From: Streptomyces marianii
GTDB taxonomy: Bacteria; Actinomycetota; Actinomycetes; Streptomycetales; Streptomycetaceae
Assembly (NCBI RefSeq): GCF_005795905.1
Contig: NZ_VAWE01000001.1
Span: 7,815,501-7,879,500, forward strand
Direction of reading: 5' to 3'
DNA length: 64,000 nt
Below the pieces are notes generated by a model. The model was not told where the DNA came from. It searched no databases and saw only the letters and a list, made by a program, of their open reading frames with translations. Position numbers and translations under genes: made by a program. How positions within the stretch are numbered: position 1 is the first letter of the stretch; each line of letters starts with the position of its first letter. This document shows, one piece after another, positions 51,201 to 59,435 of the stretch.

Positions 51201-53143
51201 CGTTCTGGACGTACGGAACGACACCGTCGGCACGTGAGGCTTGGCTCCGCCAGGCAGCGTCGCTCGTACGGGCGCGGGAGGTCTTCGGCGCGACCCCGGC
51301 GCTGGACGCCCTGCGGGATGAACTGGCGGACGCGATGGGCGCTTTCGCAGCCGGAGCACCGGGCCTGCGGGCGCACTGCGGGACGCGGGCAGCGGCGTAC
51401 CTGGTCGAGGAACTCGCCACCGGGGAGTCCTTCGTCACCAGCGCGTCGGCTCGTACCCTCCTGGACGCCTTCCGCCGCGCGGCCGGTTCGTCGCCGTACG
51501 ACGAGGACGTCCGCACCCGTCTCGCAGCCGGGGACCCCTCCGCCGCGCACCGACTCGTCGAGGGCTGGCTCGTGTCGTACGCCGGTGCCCTCGATGCGGA
51601 AGTCGACCCGGGCGACCTCGCCGAAGCCGTGGCGATCGAACTCTGCCCCGCCCTGCCGCGCCACGACGTCGACGCCCCGCTGACCGGCGACGTCACGGGT
51701 CTGCTCGGCACGCACGCGCGGATCACCCGGCGCGGACTCCCGGTCCGCCTGGACGAGTTCCTCGCCCGCACCGCGGACTTCGCCGACCGCGTGGTGCCCG
51801 GTTTCCGCGAGTACCAGAAGCAGCGTGCCGCTCTCGTGGCCGCGGAGCGCACCCGGCTGCGTCTGGACGACCACCGGCCCCGGGTCATGTCCGCCTTCGT
51901 ACGCAACCGGCTGGTGGACGACGTCTACCTCCCCCTCCTGGGGGACAACCTCGCCAAGCAGCTCGGCGCGGCCGGAGACGACAGACGGACCGACAACAAC
52001 GGACTCCTGCTCCTCGTCTCCCCGCCCGGTTACGGCAAGACGACGCTCATCGAGTACGTCGCCGACCGCCTGGGCCTGCTCCTGGTCAAGGTCGACGGTC
52101 CGGCCCTGGGCGCCACGACGACATCCCTCGATCCGGCCGACGCGCCGAACGCCACCGCCCGGCGCGAGGTGGAGAAGATCGAATTCGCCCTGTCCGCGGG
52201 CAACAACGTCCTGCTCTACCTCGACGACATCCAGCACACGTCGGCCGAGCTGCTGCAGAAGTTCATCCCGCTGTGCGACGCCACCCGCACGCTGAACGGC
52301 CATGACCTGCGCGGCAAGCGATTCGCCGTCTGTATGGCCGGCAACCCCTACACCGAGTCCGGGCAGCGCTTCCGGATCCCCGACATGCTCGCCAACCGGG
52401 CGGACGTCTGGAACCTCGGAGACGTGCTGACCGGCAAGGAGGAGGCCTTCGCGCTCAGCTTCATCGAGAACGCGCTGACCTCCAACGCCGTCCTCGCCCC
52501 GCTCGCCGCCCGTGACCGCGCGGACCTGGAACTGCTGGTACGGCTGGCCGGTGACGATCCCACAGCCCGTGGCAGCCGGCTGTCCCACCCCTGCCCGCCG
52601 GCCGAACTCGACCGGATCCTCGACGTCCTGCGGCATCTGCTGACCGCACGGGAGACCGTTCTCGCCGTGAACGAGGCGTACAAGGCGTCGGCCGCCCAGA
52701 CCGATGAGACCCGTTCCGCACCGCCGTTCCGGCTGCAGGGCTCCTACCGCAACATGAACAAGATCGCCCAGCGCATCGTGCCCCTCATGAACGACGCCGA
52801 GCTCGCCGCGGTCATCGACGACCACTACGCCGGGGAGGCCCAGACCCTGACGACCTCCGCGGAGGCCAATCTGCTGAGGCTCGCAGAGCTGCGCGGCACC
52901 CTCGACCCGGAGCAGAAGGACCGCTGGGCGGAGATCACGTCCGGCTGGGTACGGCGCCAGGCGCTGGGGGGACCGCAGGCGGACCCGCTCGTCCGCGCCG
53001 TCGAAGCCCTCGGCCTGCTGGCCGACCGCGTCGCCGCGGTGGAGTCGGCGATCGCCCGGGCGGCCGGCCCGCACCCCGCGCCCGGGACGTCACGTGCCCG
53101 CCACGCGGCGAGGAACGTCGCGCACGAGACCGGACGGGCCTGA
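48239..53143 (+). CDS. Giant AAA+ ATPase (DUF3686/'DNA repair ATPase' type)
   Basis: 1634 residues from ATG 48239 (GGGAGGGTGAACGGG; a GTG at 48230 overlaps the ribosome site). An N-terminal beta-rich region of about 400 residues (YYQGARLHRLRVVDGTLLAV; GGDIFVTTVGGSLTVKTEDD) is followed by helical/coiled-coil stretches (about 470-870), a mixed region, and a C-terminal AAA+ domain: LLLVSPPGYGKTTLIEYVAD (Walker A about 1260), NNVLLYLDDIQHTSAELLQK (Walker B about 1325), and VCMAGNPYTESGQRFRIPDM (MoxR/dynein-like sensor). The family is annotated as DNA repair ATPase on slender grounds. Downstream neighbour of flotillin and YqiJ in this order; the three probably form a membrane-tethered machine. Confidence 0.85.
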   Translation: MDEGSGGMDAGTYEVLRDRLGARATELARRAEALNSARIAEFGGDELTLTGTERIGTEAHCVARDLVAVGGGLLLGHNTPAALTPRTTVGDVFSLYDHDLAPLEEGAAPGLLDDADFAREFAALCRYYQGARLHRLRVVDGTLLAVFRTGEKAEDVRVLRWALTADRRARFLDARGERDNVAPPAHDVTWVKTTRDDHVPGRHPHISIGGDIFVTTVGGSLTVKTEDDTESGEGIHSEPVDESLQSLADSDVAYARVGSLILLRVRPYKEEADRHLVFNTLTRSVVRLDGIGRSCRRLPDDQGIVFPGGYCLSTGAVKTFDVATAEDMTFERAVRSPNGEDVLYAFHSRAEGGSLLLPYNLIRKEVANPLTGRGYALLDDGTLVVLRTPDADEPSRAHLVQVWRSPYVSDSLATPGGSGPLARIGNADLVRGLSDCVAIARQATEASPTAEMYDVLVASCARAADTHHWLGDTETGDLRTPLDEIRITAEQVLDEFRTVRDLRRHAADALAESAVHIAGLVRRVRGEAPASAEEWIARITELRQAHGHLLTLKEMRYAETGRIEALALDLEADIAAVARRTVTFLQREDSFDGYRAEIEKLGADAEAITTAAEAGPVAGQLDERALGLQSLTEVVAGLEVGDTTVRTSILERITEVLGGVNRARAALAGRCRELRDREGRAEFTAEFALLGQSVTGALAAADSPEGCDEQLSRLLLHVENLESRFADHDDLLDDIAAKRTELYEAFSARRQTIQDARARRAERLAESAARVLETISRRVASLDGPDAVNAYFASDPLAAKVRRTTEQLRELGDPVRAEELAGRLKAARQEAGRALRDRTELFADDGATVRLGRHRFTVSRQAPELTLVPHGEGMALALTGTDYRSPVTAPDFQDTRPYWGQVLPSENDEVYRAEHLAARLLAEHGPGRLAGSDLAALTRRAAEAAYDEGYERGIHDHDAAAILAVVLKLHDGAGLLRHPAADRAAAQTFWTYGTTPSAREAWLRQAASLVRAREVFGATPALDALRDELADAMGAFAAGAPGLRAHCGTRAAAYLVEELATGESFVTSASARTLLDAFRRAAGSSPYDEDVRTRLAAGDPSAAHRLVEGWLVSYAGALDAEVDPGDLAEAVAIELCPALPRHDVDAPLTGDVTGLLGTHARITRRGLPVRLDEFLARTADFADRVVPGFREYQKQRAALVAAERTRLRLDDHRPRVMSAFVRNRLVDDVYLPLLGDNLAKQLGAAGDDRRTDNNGLLLLVSPPGYGKTTLIEYVADRLGLLLVKVDGPALGATTTSLDPADAPNATARREVEKIEFALSAGNNVLLYLDDIQHTSAELLQKFIPLCDATRTLNGHDLRGKRFAVCMAGNPYTESGQRFRIPDMLANRADVWNLGDVLTGKEEAFALSFIENALTSNAVLAPLAARDRADLELLVRLAGDDPTARGSRLSHPCPPAELDRILDVLRHLLTARETVLAVNEAYKASAAQTDETRSAPPFRLQGSYRNMNKIAQRIVPLMNDAELAAVIDDHYAGEAQTLTTSAEANLLRLAELRGTLDPEQKDRWAEITSGWVRRQALGGPQADPLVRAVEALGLLADRVAAVESAIARAAGPHPAPGTSRARHAARNVAHETGRA

Positions 53144-53152
53144 GCGACACCT

Positions 53153-53680
53153 GTGTACGCGTTGATGACAGCCCGCAGCGACGCGCTGTTCGAGCTGACC
53201 GACGCGTTGCCGTGCGCGGATGGGCCGGTGAAGACGCTGGTCGGGCGGGCGCTCGCGGCCGAGTACCGGCGTGGGCACGGGGCCCTGTATGCCGGGCTGA
53301 ACCAGGGGCGCCTGGACGTGGACCGGCTGCGCCGGGCCCTGGTCGCGGTGCCGCTGCCGAAGGCGGCCGACGGCCGCCTGGTCCTCGCGGTCGATGTCTC
53401 CCCGTGGCCGCGGCCGGACGCGGCCACCGCTCCTGACCGGTGCTTCTGCCACACCTACGGTACGGCGGCAACAAGCACCTGATGATCCCCGGCTGGCCCT
53501 ACTCGATCGTTGCGGCTCTGGAGACCGGCCGACGTTGTGGACCGCGGTGCTGGAGGCGATCCGGCTGGAGCCCGGCGCCGACGTCGCCGCGGTCACCACC
53601 GCACAGATCCGGGAGGTCGCGAGGAACGGCAAACTTGACGGCCTGGGCCATGTGCAGCGGGCACGAGGCCGAAGAAGTTC
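53153..53680 (+). pseudogene. Truncated, frameshifted transposase (Streptomyces NF041680-like)
   Basis: The first frame (GTG at 53153) gives DALFELTDALPCADGPVKTL, GRALAAEYRRGHGALYAGLN and LVLAVDVSPWPRPDAA. Near 53450-53540 the homology continues in two other frames (HLMIPGWPYSIVAALETGR, then TLWTAVLEAIRLEPGADVAA), so at least two frameshifts are present. It stops by about 53680. A decayed fragment; only the N-terminal third remains. Confidence 0.7.
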
Positions 53681-53693
53681 GCGGAGTGCGTCG

Positions 53694-54218
53694 GTGGATC
53701 TCAGCTCAGTGATCATCGCGGTGGCAGGCGTCGCAGGAACCCTGGGAGGATCACTCCTCACCCAACGCGGTTCCGAGCGGGCAAAGCGCCGGGAAATAGA
53801 ACTCGTTCGTGACCATGAAGAGATTCGTGAGAACCGTTCACTGCGACGCACCTGCTATGTGGAACTCAACCGGGATGCCCGGCAGTTCACCACCGCACTC
53901 AATCGCCACCTGCACGTCATAAGGGAACGCGGCGCGGAGGACGCCGACAGGGACGCACTGGACGAGGCTAAGAACGCGCATCGCGATCGATACTCCGAAG
54001 CACAGATGATCGCCCCCGAAGAGGTACTCATGAAGGCGAGGGCCGTCAACAAAGCCCTGAACAAGGTCTACGGTCAGGTCAAGCGCCTCGAACGCGGTGC
54101 CCCCGGACCAGGCGAAACGACGGAGACCGCGGCCCAGGCCCAGTATGAGGTCTGGGACATGCTCCGAACCATGCGAACCGCTATGCGTCACGACCTCGGT
54201 GTGGCGCATGAAAACTGA
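53694..54218 (+). CDS. Hypothetical membrane-anchored coiled-coil protein
   Basis: 174 residues from GTG 53694 (GGAG at -12). N-terminal hydrophobic helix (VIIAVAGVAGTLGGSLLTQ), then a charged alpha-helical region: AKRREIELVRDHEEIRENRS, NRHLHVIRERGAEDADRDAL, LMKARAVNKALNKVYGQVKR. No catalytic motif seen. Its lower GC and lack of bias typical of the island suggest acquired DNA. It ends 15 bp before an IS256 remnant. Function unknown. Confidence 0.6.
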   Translation: MDLSSVIIAVAGVAGTLGGSLLTQRGSERAKRREIELVRDHEEIRENRSLRRTCYVELNRDARQFTTALNRHLHVIRERGAEDADRDALDEAKNAHRDRYSEAQMIAPEEVLMKARAVNKALNKVYGQVKRLERGAPGPGETTETAAQAQYEVWDMLRTMRTAMRHDLGVAHEN

Positions 54219-54232
54219 GAGCCGGCACTCCG

Positions 54233-54409
54233 TGTGGAAGCTGTTGCGCAGCAAGTGGGCTCGCAGAGAATTAACTTGTGGGTTCAGGGGCTTGACGTCC
54301 CAGGTCGGCGCGATACCCGCCCGCAGGTTGTTCTTCTGCGAGCCCAGTGGATCACGCAGGTCTGCACAATCGTGCGAGGCCAGACGGTCCCCACCGCGTC
54401 CGGCAGGCC
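54233..54409 (-). pseudogene. IS256 (mutator) transposase fragment, interrupted by a small MITE
   Basis: Minus strand reads LPDAVGTVWPRTIVQTCVIH, the DDE-domain segment of IS256-type transposases, then after the MITE at 54257-54345 continues as HLLRNSF before running out. It fits the C-terminal side of the piece at 63068-63330, whose last codons give MLVCDGL. The join to IS1380 copy A uses an 11-nt sequence (TCCGGCAGGCC, 54399-54409) that is present in both elements. Confidence 0.75.
54257..54345. mobile_element. 89-bp MITE with perfect 11-bp TIRs and AGT target duplication
   Basis: GGGCTCGCAGA (54257-54267) and its exact complement (54335-54345) enclose an AT-richer 67-bp core, with AGT repeated on both sides (54254-54256 and 54346-54348). 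Removing it with one AGT restores the transposase reading ...CVIHLLRNSF..., which proves insertion into the IS256 gene. Confidence 0.85.
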
Positions 54410-54675
54410 TTCTCGTCCTCGTCGGTGATCATCCAGCCGGTGGTGAAGCGGACCGTGCGGCGCATCGTGTTCAGATCCCGCAGGTGCTCGTGCAGGCCAT
54501 GGGTGGCCCCCGCGCCATCGACGCGCACCAGGATCTTGGCGGTGGAGGCGCCGGGGATTTGCGCGAGCGTCTGGCCGAGCACTCGCAGGTGGTCGGCGAC
54601 CGTGTTCGAGCCGGCGCTTCCGGTCCGCAGCCACATGGCCAGGCACTCGCCTGTGTTCGCGCACCATGCCGCCAG

Positions 54676-56058
54676 CAGGGCTTGATCAAGTTCCGTAGCT
54701 GTCTGGATCGTTGGTGATGCCCAGGACGGGGAGTGCTCGTTGGGGCTCGTCGCGGATCGCCCGGGTGGTCTTGGCGATGTTGTCGGCTCCGAGGGTTTTC
54801 AGCACGCCGATGGCGAGGTTGCGGAGGGTCGCCATGGCTCGTGGTGCGCTCCCGGCGTGGACGGTGGAGGCGTCCTCGGCGAAGGTGACGTCCCTGATGT
54901 GGTGCGAGGAGTCTTCCACTCCCCAGTGTCCGCGGATCGCGGCGGCCAGGGCGGCGGGCCCGGCTTGGTGGGCGTCGAGGCTGGTGACGGCGTAGACGCT
55001 CTCGCGGGTCTCGCGCCGGCCGGTCTGCTTGCGGCGGCGGTGGACGCGGATGGCCAGGGGGCATGGGGAAAGGCGATTCCGCCGAGTTCGTCGGCGATCC
55101 CGCAGGTCTTGATCGAGCGGGACTCGCGGCGTCCGTGTCCGGCCCCGGACGCGGTGTGCTGGACTGCGATGGACTGCCAGGGCAGGGCAGCGAGTTGGGC
55201 GTGGGCGGTGGGCTGGTTGGTCTTGATCACGGCGATGTAGTGGGCCAGGGCCTTCTTGGTCTCGACCAGCCAGGAGATGTTCGCCTTGACCGAGTGCAGG
55301 GCGTCGAAGGTGACGACGGTGCCGGTCAGGTCCAGCGGCGCCAGCAGCGGCCGGAAGTGTGTGGTTTCGTTCGTCTTCGCGCCGACCTCCACCTGGGCGA
55401 GGGTCACAACGGTGCCGTGGGTGACCGCGGAGAGCAGATGCCGGCGCGTCGCGGTAAGACGGGCTGATCCCTTGAGTGCTTTGCCGTCGACGGCGATCGC
55501 GCGCGACGGCCCGGACGCGGAGGGCGACGGCGCCTGGGCGGGTTCGATGGCGGCACGGTGCCGGTCGGCCAGGTAGGCGCCGACCGCCCGGTCCAGGGCG
55601 TCACCGTCAACAGCCCCCGGCACACGGCCGATCGTGGCCGGCGCCGGAGTGCGCCGCCATCTGAGCAGGTGGCGGCGGATCCCGATCACTGTCAGGAGTG
55701 CGTTCGAAGCACGCTGACCCCACTCGGCGAGTTCATCGATGCTCCTTGCTCCCGAGACGACCGCGCAGGCACACACCAGCAGGAACGCTGTGAGTGAGTA
55801 CCACCGGCCCCGCCGTGCGCGCGGGTCGGGCACCGAGTCGAAGTAGGGGCGCAGGTCGGCGATCCGGCCGGTGTCCAGCGGACCCAGTTTCACCAGCACG
55901 GCAGGGATGGGAGAGGATGCAGCAGCAGGCACGGGCCACCTCGTGATCATCTGGCTTAGACACCACAATGATCACGAACCCCCGTGCCTGCTTTGCTATC
56001 CGCCCCTACCGGCTGGTCGCCAACCCTCCACGCAAGCATGGAACTTGACGGAGCCCTG
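54676..56058 (-). mobile_element. ISAs1-family element with 9-bp target duplication
   Basis: Ends CAGGGCTTGATCAAGTTCC (left) and the complement of CAGGGCTCCGTCAAGTTCC (right) form imperfect 19-bp inverted repeats; TGCCGCCAG is duplicated at 54667-54675 and 56059-56067. Inserted into IS1380 copy A, which gives a clear age order. 1383 bp, one gene. Confidence 0.9.
54686..55950 (-). pseudogene. ISAs1 transposase with one frameshift
   Basis: DDE domain: YFDSVPDPRARRGRWYSLTA, GARSIDELAEWGQ, AIAVDGKALKGS, TVVTFDALHSVKANISWLVE, VIKTNQPTAHAQLAALPW. After about 300 codons the frame is lost near 55060 in a GGGG/GGGGAAA run; the rest (HHIRDVTFAEDASTVH, NLAIGVLKTLGADNIAKTTR, PDSYGT) reads in another frame. 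It could still be expressed by programmed slippage, but a mutation is simpler. Confidence 0.85.
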
Positions 56059-56707
56059 TGCCGCCAGGGGATGAAACCCGTAGGTCTTCTTCCAGGTCGC
56101 CGAGGCGCCCTGCTTCTTCGACGCGGCCGTGATGATGGTGGCGTCCATGTCGATCACGATCCAGTGGTGCAGGTACTTCCCCGCGACCGTCAGCCACGGG
56201 AACCCGCCCGGCCGCAGGCGCAACAGCGACCACACGTGCCGGCGCACCCGAGCCCGCACCTTCGCGATCCTCGCCGTCCATCGCGGCCAGCGTCCGCCGC
56301 GTCGTCGAGTCCGATACCACCGGCCCGAACAGGTTCTGGTGGTGGGCCTGTATCTGCTCGGCGTCTGACAGGTTCGCCGCCCCCAGCACGATCGCGACGG
56401 CGAGCTGCACGACCACGGCCGCACGGTCCCGCCAGCCGGCTCCCGTCCCGGCGGGCAGCACGCCCGCCAGCGCGGCCGTGAGCCCCGTACGGCCAGCCGG
56501 CGCAGCAGCACTGCCCCGGCATGCCCGACCAGCCCCTTGCCGTCGGCGACCACGGACAACCGCCGGTCCCACCCTGTAGGCTCGCTCACCAGATTGGTGC
56601 CCTGACTCTCGCAGCGGATACGACCTCAACACTCGCATCCCCGCAGGCCAGCGGCACCTTTCTGCTACCGGGACGTCAGATCACCCAATTCCGCTGAATA
56701 TCCAGGG

Positions 56708-57175
56708 TTAGCCTTTGACTCCGCTCAGGTAGATGGTGACCTGGCGTACGCCGCTGACGGTCGGGCCGAACTGCATGTCGCCCGAAGCGTTCCTGAACCG
56801 TTGAGTGCCCCCGGTCACCTCAGCAGGGAAGGTCTGGAAGTTCACTTCCGTGATGGCCTTGTACCCGATCTGACCGTCGGGCGTTCTGAACCCCCCCATG
56901 CACATCAGTCTACGGGGGGTCGCAGACTCAACCTGGCAGGCGTTGACGAAGCTTCCGTACGACTCGCCATCCTTTTCCACGGTTCCTGTCGCACCGAAGA
57001 AATTACCGGGCGTATTGTCGCTGGTGCTGCCGTAACGGTTCTCGTTTGTCAGGGTCAGCGTCAGGACCACGGTCTTGTTGTGCCCGTCCGCCTGAGCCGG
57101 CGATCCCACCGCAGCCAGTCCCCCGAGAGCGAGAACCGCCGCGACGACCATTCGTGACAACTGTGCCTTGCGCAT
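56708..57175 (-). CDS. Secreted allene-oxide-cyclase/dirigent-like protein (second copy)
   Basis: 155 residues from ATG 57175 (GGAAGAG). Sec signal about 1-29 (VVAAVLALGGLAAVGSPAQA|D). The mature part is TVVLTLTLTNENRYGS, VNACQVESATPRRLMCMGGF, AITEVNFQTFPAEVTGGTQRF and NASGDMQFGPTVSG: the same strand order as the protein at 2107, with two Cys at equivalent places. The TAA stop overlaps the right end of IS1380 copy A, so the last residues may have been trimmed by the insertion. It lies between IS1380 copies A and B. Confidence 0.75.
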   Translation of the reverse strand: MRKAQLSRMVVAAVLALGGLAAVGSPAQADGHNKTVVLTLTLTNENRYGSTSDNTPGNFFGATGTVEKDGESYGSFVNACQVESATPRRLMCMGGFRTPDGQIGYKAITEVNFQTFPAEVTGGTQRFRNASGDMQFGPTVSGVRQVTIYLSGVKG

Positions 57176-57327
57176 GATCAGACTCTTCCGCTTCTGGATT
57201 GGTGGCTGCCCGAGGAATCCCGGACGATGGCCCCATTCTCAGTAGCAGAACTGAGGGCTGCCACCACAGGAGCGCAACCGTTGGGCCATTCAGTGGACGT
57301 TAGTACTCCAGCTGTAGATCGTGATCT

Positions 57328-58644
57328 TCATGTCTGGGATGCGGCTTGCCGCCGGTAGTGACTGGTGCGTGATCGTGCCTGGTGGCGGCGGCGCCAGTCG
57401 GACCAGGCAAGCCGGTGGGCCGCGTCGAGGACGGGCCGGACGACGAGCGCGATGAACAGGCGGCAGATCTCGTTGCAGGACAGCGGGATCAGGTCGTCCG
57501 GCGTGGGTCGGTGTGCGTGTTCGTCGGCGCGGACGACGGCGAGGAAGGCGTGGGCCAGCATCGCGAGGGTGACCCAGCGGGCCCACGAGGGGTAGCGGCG
57601 GACCTGGTGCTCATCCAGCCCGGCCAGTCCCTTCTCTGTTTGGAAGGTCTCCTCCACCCGCCATCTGGAACCTGCGACCTTGACCAGGGTGGCCAGGGAT
57701 GCCGGCGTGGTGGAGTGACAGCGGTAGTAGGCGAGTTCACCGGTGCTGCGGTTGCGGCGGATCAGCAGCTGGTGGTGGCCCGGGGCTTCGTCGGCGAGGT
57801 CGATGACGGCCCAGTCGTAGAATCGCTGCCCCTTCGCGCCGTGTCCGGCCGAAAGCTTCTGCCAGGCCCGCTTCGGCACCTTCGCCGCCAGGGCATCGGC
57901 GCGGAACTTGCCTGCGCCGGTGGACACTTCGGCCGAGCAGGCCACCGCGAGGACATAGCCGATGCCGCGTTCCTCCAGAGCCGTACGGAGTCTTGGGTTG
58001 CCGCCGTAGACCTCGTCCCCGGTGACCCAGCCGACGTGGTGTCCGGCGTCCAGGAACCGTTCGATCATCGTGCGGGCCAGTTCCGGCTTGGTCGCGAAGA
58101 CGGTGTCCTGGCCGAGTCCGGCTGCCCGGCAGCGGTCCGGGTCGGACGTCCAGGAGCGCGGGATGTACAGCTCGCGGTCGACCGCCGCGTGCCCGCGCGT
58201 CCCGGCGTAGACGAGGTAGACCGCGACCTGGGAGTTCTCGATCCGGCCGGCGGTGCCGGTGTACTGGCGCTGGACCCCGACCGTGTGGGTGCCCTTCTTC
58301 ACGTCGCCGGTCTCGTCGACAACCAGGACCGCAGCCTCGTCATAGAGGTGCTCGACGACGTATTCGCGCACGTCGTCACGGATGCCGTCGGCATCCCAAA
58401 CGGCTCGGCACAGCAGATGCTGCATGCCGTGCGGGCTGGCCTCCCCGGCCCACTCCGCGATCGTCCAGCAGTTCTTGCGCGGCAGGTCCGCCAGCAGGCC
58501 CAGCACCAACCGCCCGGCCCGTTGCCGTGGTTCGACCCGGACGAACCGGCCCGCGATCCGGCCCATGGCCACCTCGAACGCATCCCGCCAACGGACGGGA
58601 TCTATGCTGTGACCTGCGGCCACCGTCTCATCGTTACTCCACAC
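57328..58644 (-). CDS. IS701 family transposase
   Basis: 438 residues from GTG 58644, apparently intact. Features of the family: GRFVRVEPRQRAGRLVLGLL, RKNCWTIAEWAGEASPHGMQ, VLVVDETGDVKKGTHTVGVQ with the first catalytic Asp, WVTGDEVYGGNPRLRTAL with the second, and SRWRVEETFQTEKGLAGLDE with the Glu of the DDE triad. Cytoplasmic. It probably mobilises the element that also contains the SUKH gene. Confidence 0.93.
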   Translation of the reverse strand: MWSNDETVAAGHSIDPVRWRDAFEVAMGRIAGRFVRVEPRQRAGRLVLGLLADLPRKNCWTIAEWAGEASPHGMQHLLCRAVWDADGIRDDVREYVVEHLYDEAAVLVVDETGDVKKGTHTVGVQRQYTGTAGRIENSQVAVYLVYAGTRGHAAVDRELYIPRSWTSDPDRCRAAGLGQDTVFATKPELARTMIERFLDAGHHVGWVTGDEVYGGNPRLRTALEERGIGYVLAVACSAEVSTGAGKFRADALAAKVPKRAWQKLSAGHGAKGQRFYDWAVIDLADEAPGHHQLLIRRNRSTGELAYYRCHSTTPASLATLVKVAGSRWRVEETFQTEKGLAGLDEHQVRRYPSWARWVTLAMLAHAFLAVVRADEHAHRPTPDDLIPLSCNEICRLFIALVVRPVLDAAHRLAWSDWRRRHQARSRTSHYRRQAASQT

Positions 58645-58754
58645 AAGTCACGATGATCAACGGTGGCCGCACCCGTCTCCACACCGGCCCACCTTGGCTG
58701 AGGGCCCTGCTTAGCCCGTTTCACCGTAACGCTCAACAGCACAGGCCGATGGGC

Positions 58755-59435
58755 CTACGGTGCCGACAGGGCTGTGCGCTCGGCTTTCTCCAGCCAGTCG
58801 GTGTACCAGCGGGCGAACGTCACCGGCGTACCGTCGTCGTCGAGCAGCGGGGCGAGGTCGACGTCGTCCACCCGGCAATCGGACCAGATCGTGCCACGGT
58901 GGCTGCCGTTGATGATCAGCCATTCTCTCTGGGCGCAGCCCAGGTGGGAGATCACGATGGCGCCGGCGGTGCGCTCCGGGGCGAACATGATGGCCTCCCA
59001 CCGCTCGTCCCAAGCCTCGATGGCGTCGTCGAAGTCCTCGATGTCGTCGAAGTCCTCTTCCTCGGGGCGTTGGGCAAGAAGGTCGTCGAGCAGTTTCGGG
59101 TCCGGGCCCTGGTCGGGAAACGGCGCGGCAAGTCTCGTCAGGTCGGCCAGGTCCGCGCCGTCGCCTTCCCAACGCCAGCGGCCTTGCACGCGCCGAACTG
59201 GGAACAGGCCGTACGCGGGGCCGGCGCCACCCGCACCGACGTGGAGCAGGAATGTCCGGTACTCCTCCGGCAGCCGCACGTCCGTCTGAGCCTCGAGTTC
59301 GGCAAGCTCACCCTGGGTAAGCGGGTCCTCCACGATCCACCTGTGCCCCAATGCCCCAAACACCCTGCTGCCGGAAGGCCCTGCACCCGCCGCCTCGAGC
59401 CGCTGACGCACGCCCACCCACCACTGATCAGTCAT
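58755..59435 (-). CDS. SUKH (SMI1/KNR4) family protein carried by IS701
   Basis: 226 residues from ATG 59435. N-terminal SUKH domain: GVRQRLEAAGAGPSGSRVFG, then the conserved LTQGELAELEAQTDVRLPEE followed by YRTFLLHVGAGGAGPAYGLF. Acidic linker (RPEEEDFDDIEDFDDAIEAW) and a C-terminal half with IVISHLGCAQREWLIINGSH, GTIWSDCRVDDVDLAPL and WYTDWLEKAE, typical of the extended bacterial SMI1 subfamily. SUKH proteins are often immunity proteins against polymorphic nuclease toxins. No toxin gene accompanies it. Confidence 0.88.
   Translation of the reverse strand: MTDQWWVGVRQRLEAAGAGPSGSRVFGALGHRWIVEDPLTQGELAELEAQTDVRLPEEYRTFLLHVGAGGAGPAYGLFPVRRVQGRWRWEGDGADLADLTRLAAPFPDQGPDPKLLDDLLAQRPEEEDFDDIEDFDDAIEAWDERWEAIMFAPERTAGAIVISHLGCAQREWLIINGSHRGTIWSDCRVDDVDLAPLLDDDGTPVTFARWYTDWLEKAERTALSAP

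Larger units (their letters stand above)
54399..56706 (-). mobile_element. IS1380 copy A (3' part lost; interrupted by ISAs1 element)
   Basis: Nearly identical to copy B over 54399-54675 and 56059-56706, apart from small indels. The gene's 3' 600 bp or so and the left terminus are missing at the junction with IS256. The transposase is inactive: an 11-bp deletion near 56272 and the ISAs1 insertion disrupt it. The gene start is a GTG at 56589, as in copy B. The right terminus ends CCAGG at 56706. Confidence 0.85.

Noticed and set aside
49244-53074. Open frame of about 1276 codons opposite the giant ATPase
   Set aside because: Phase matches the third-position GC shadow of the real gene; no ribosome site, no domain.
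55060-55070. Programmed frameshifting in the ISAs1 transposase
   Set aside because: The G/A run could allow slippage, but the family is normally expressed from a single frame; treated as a mutation.
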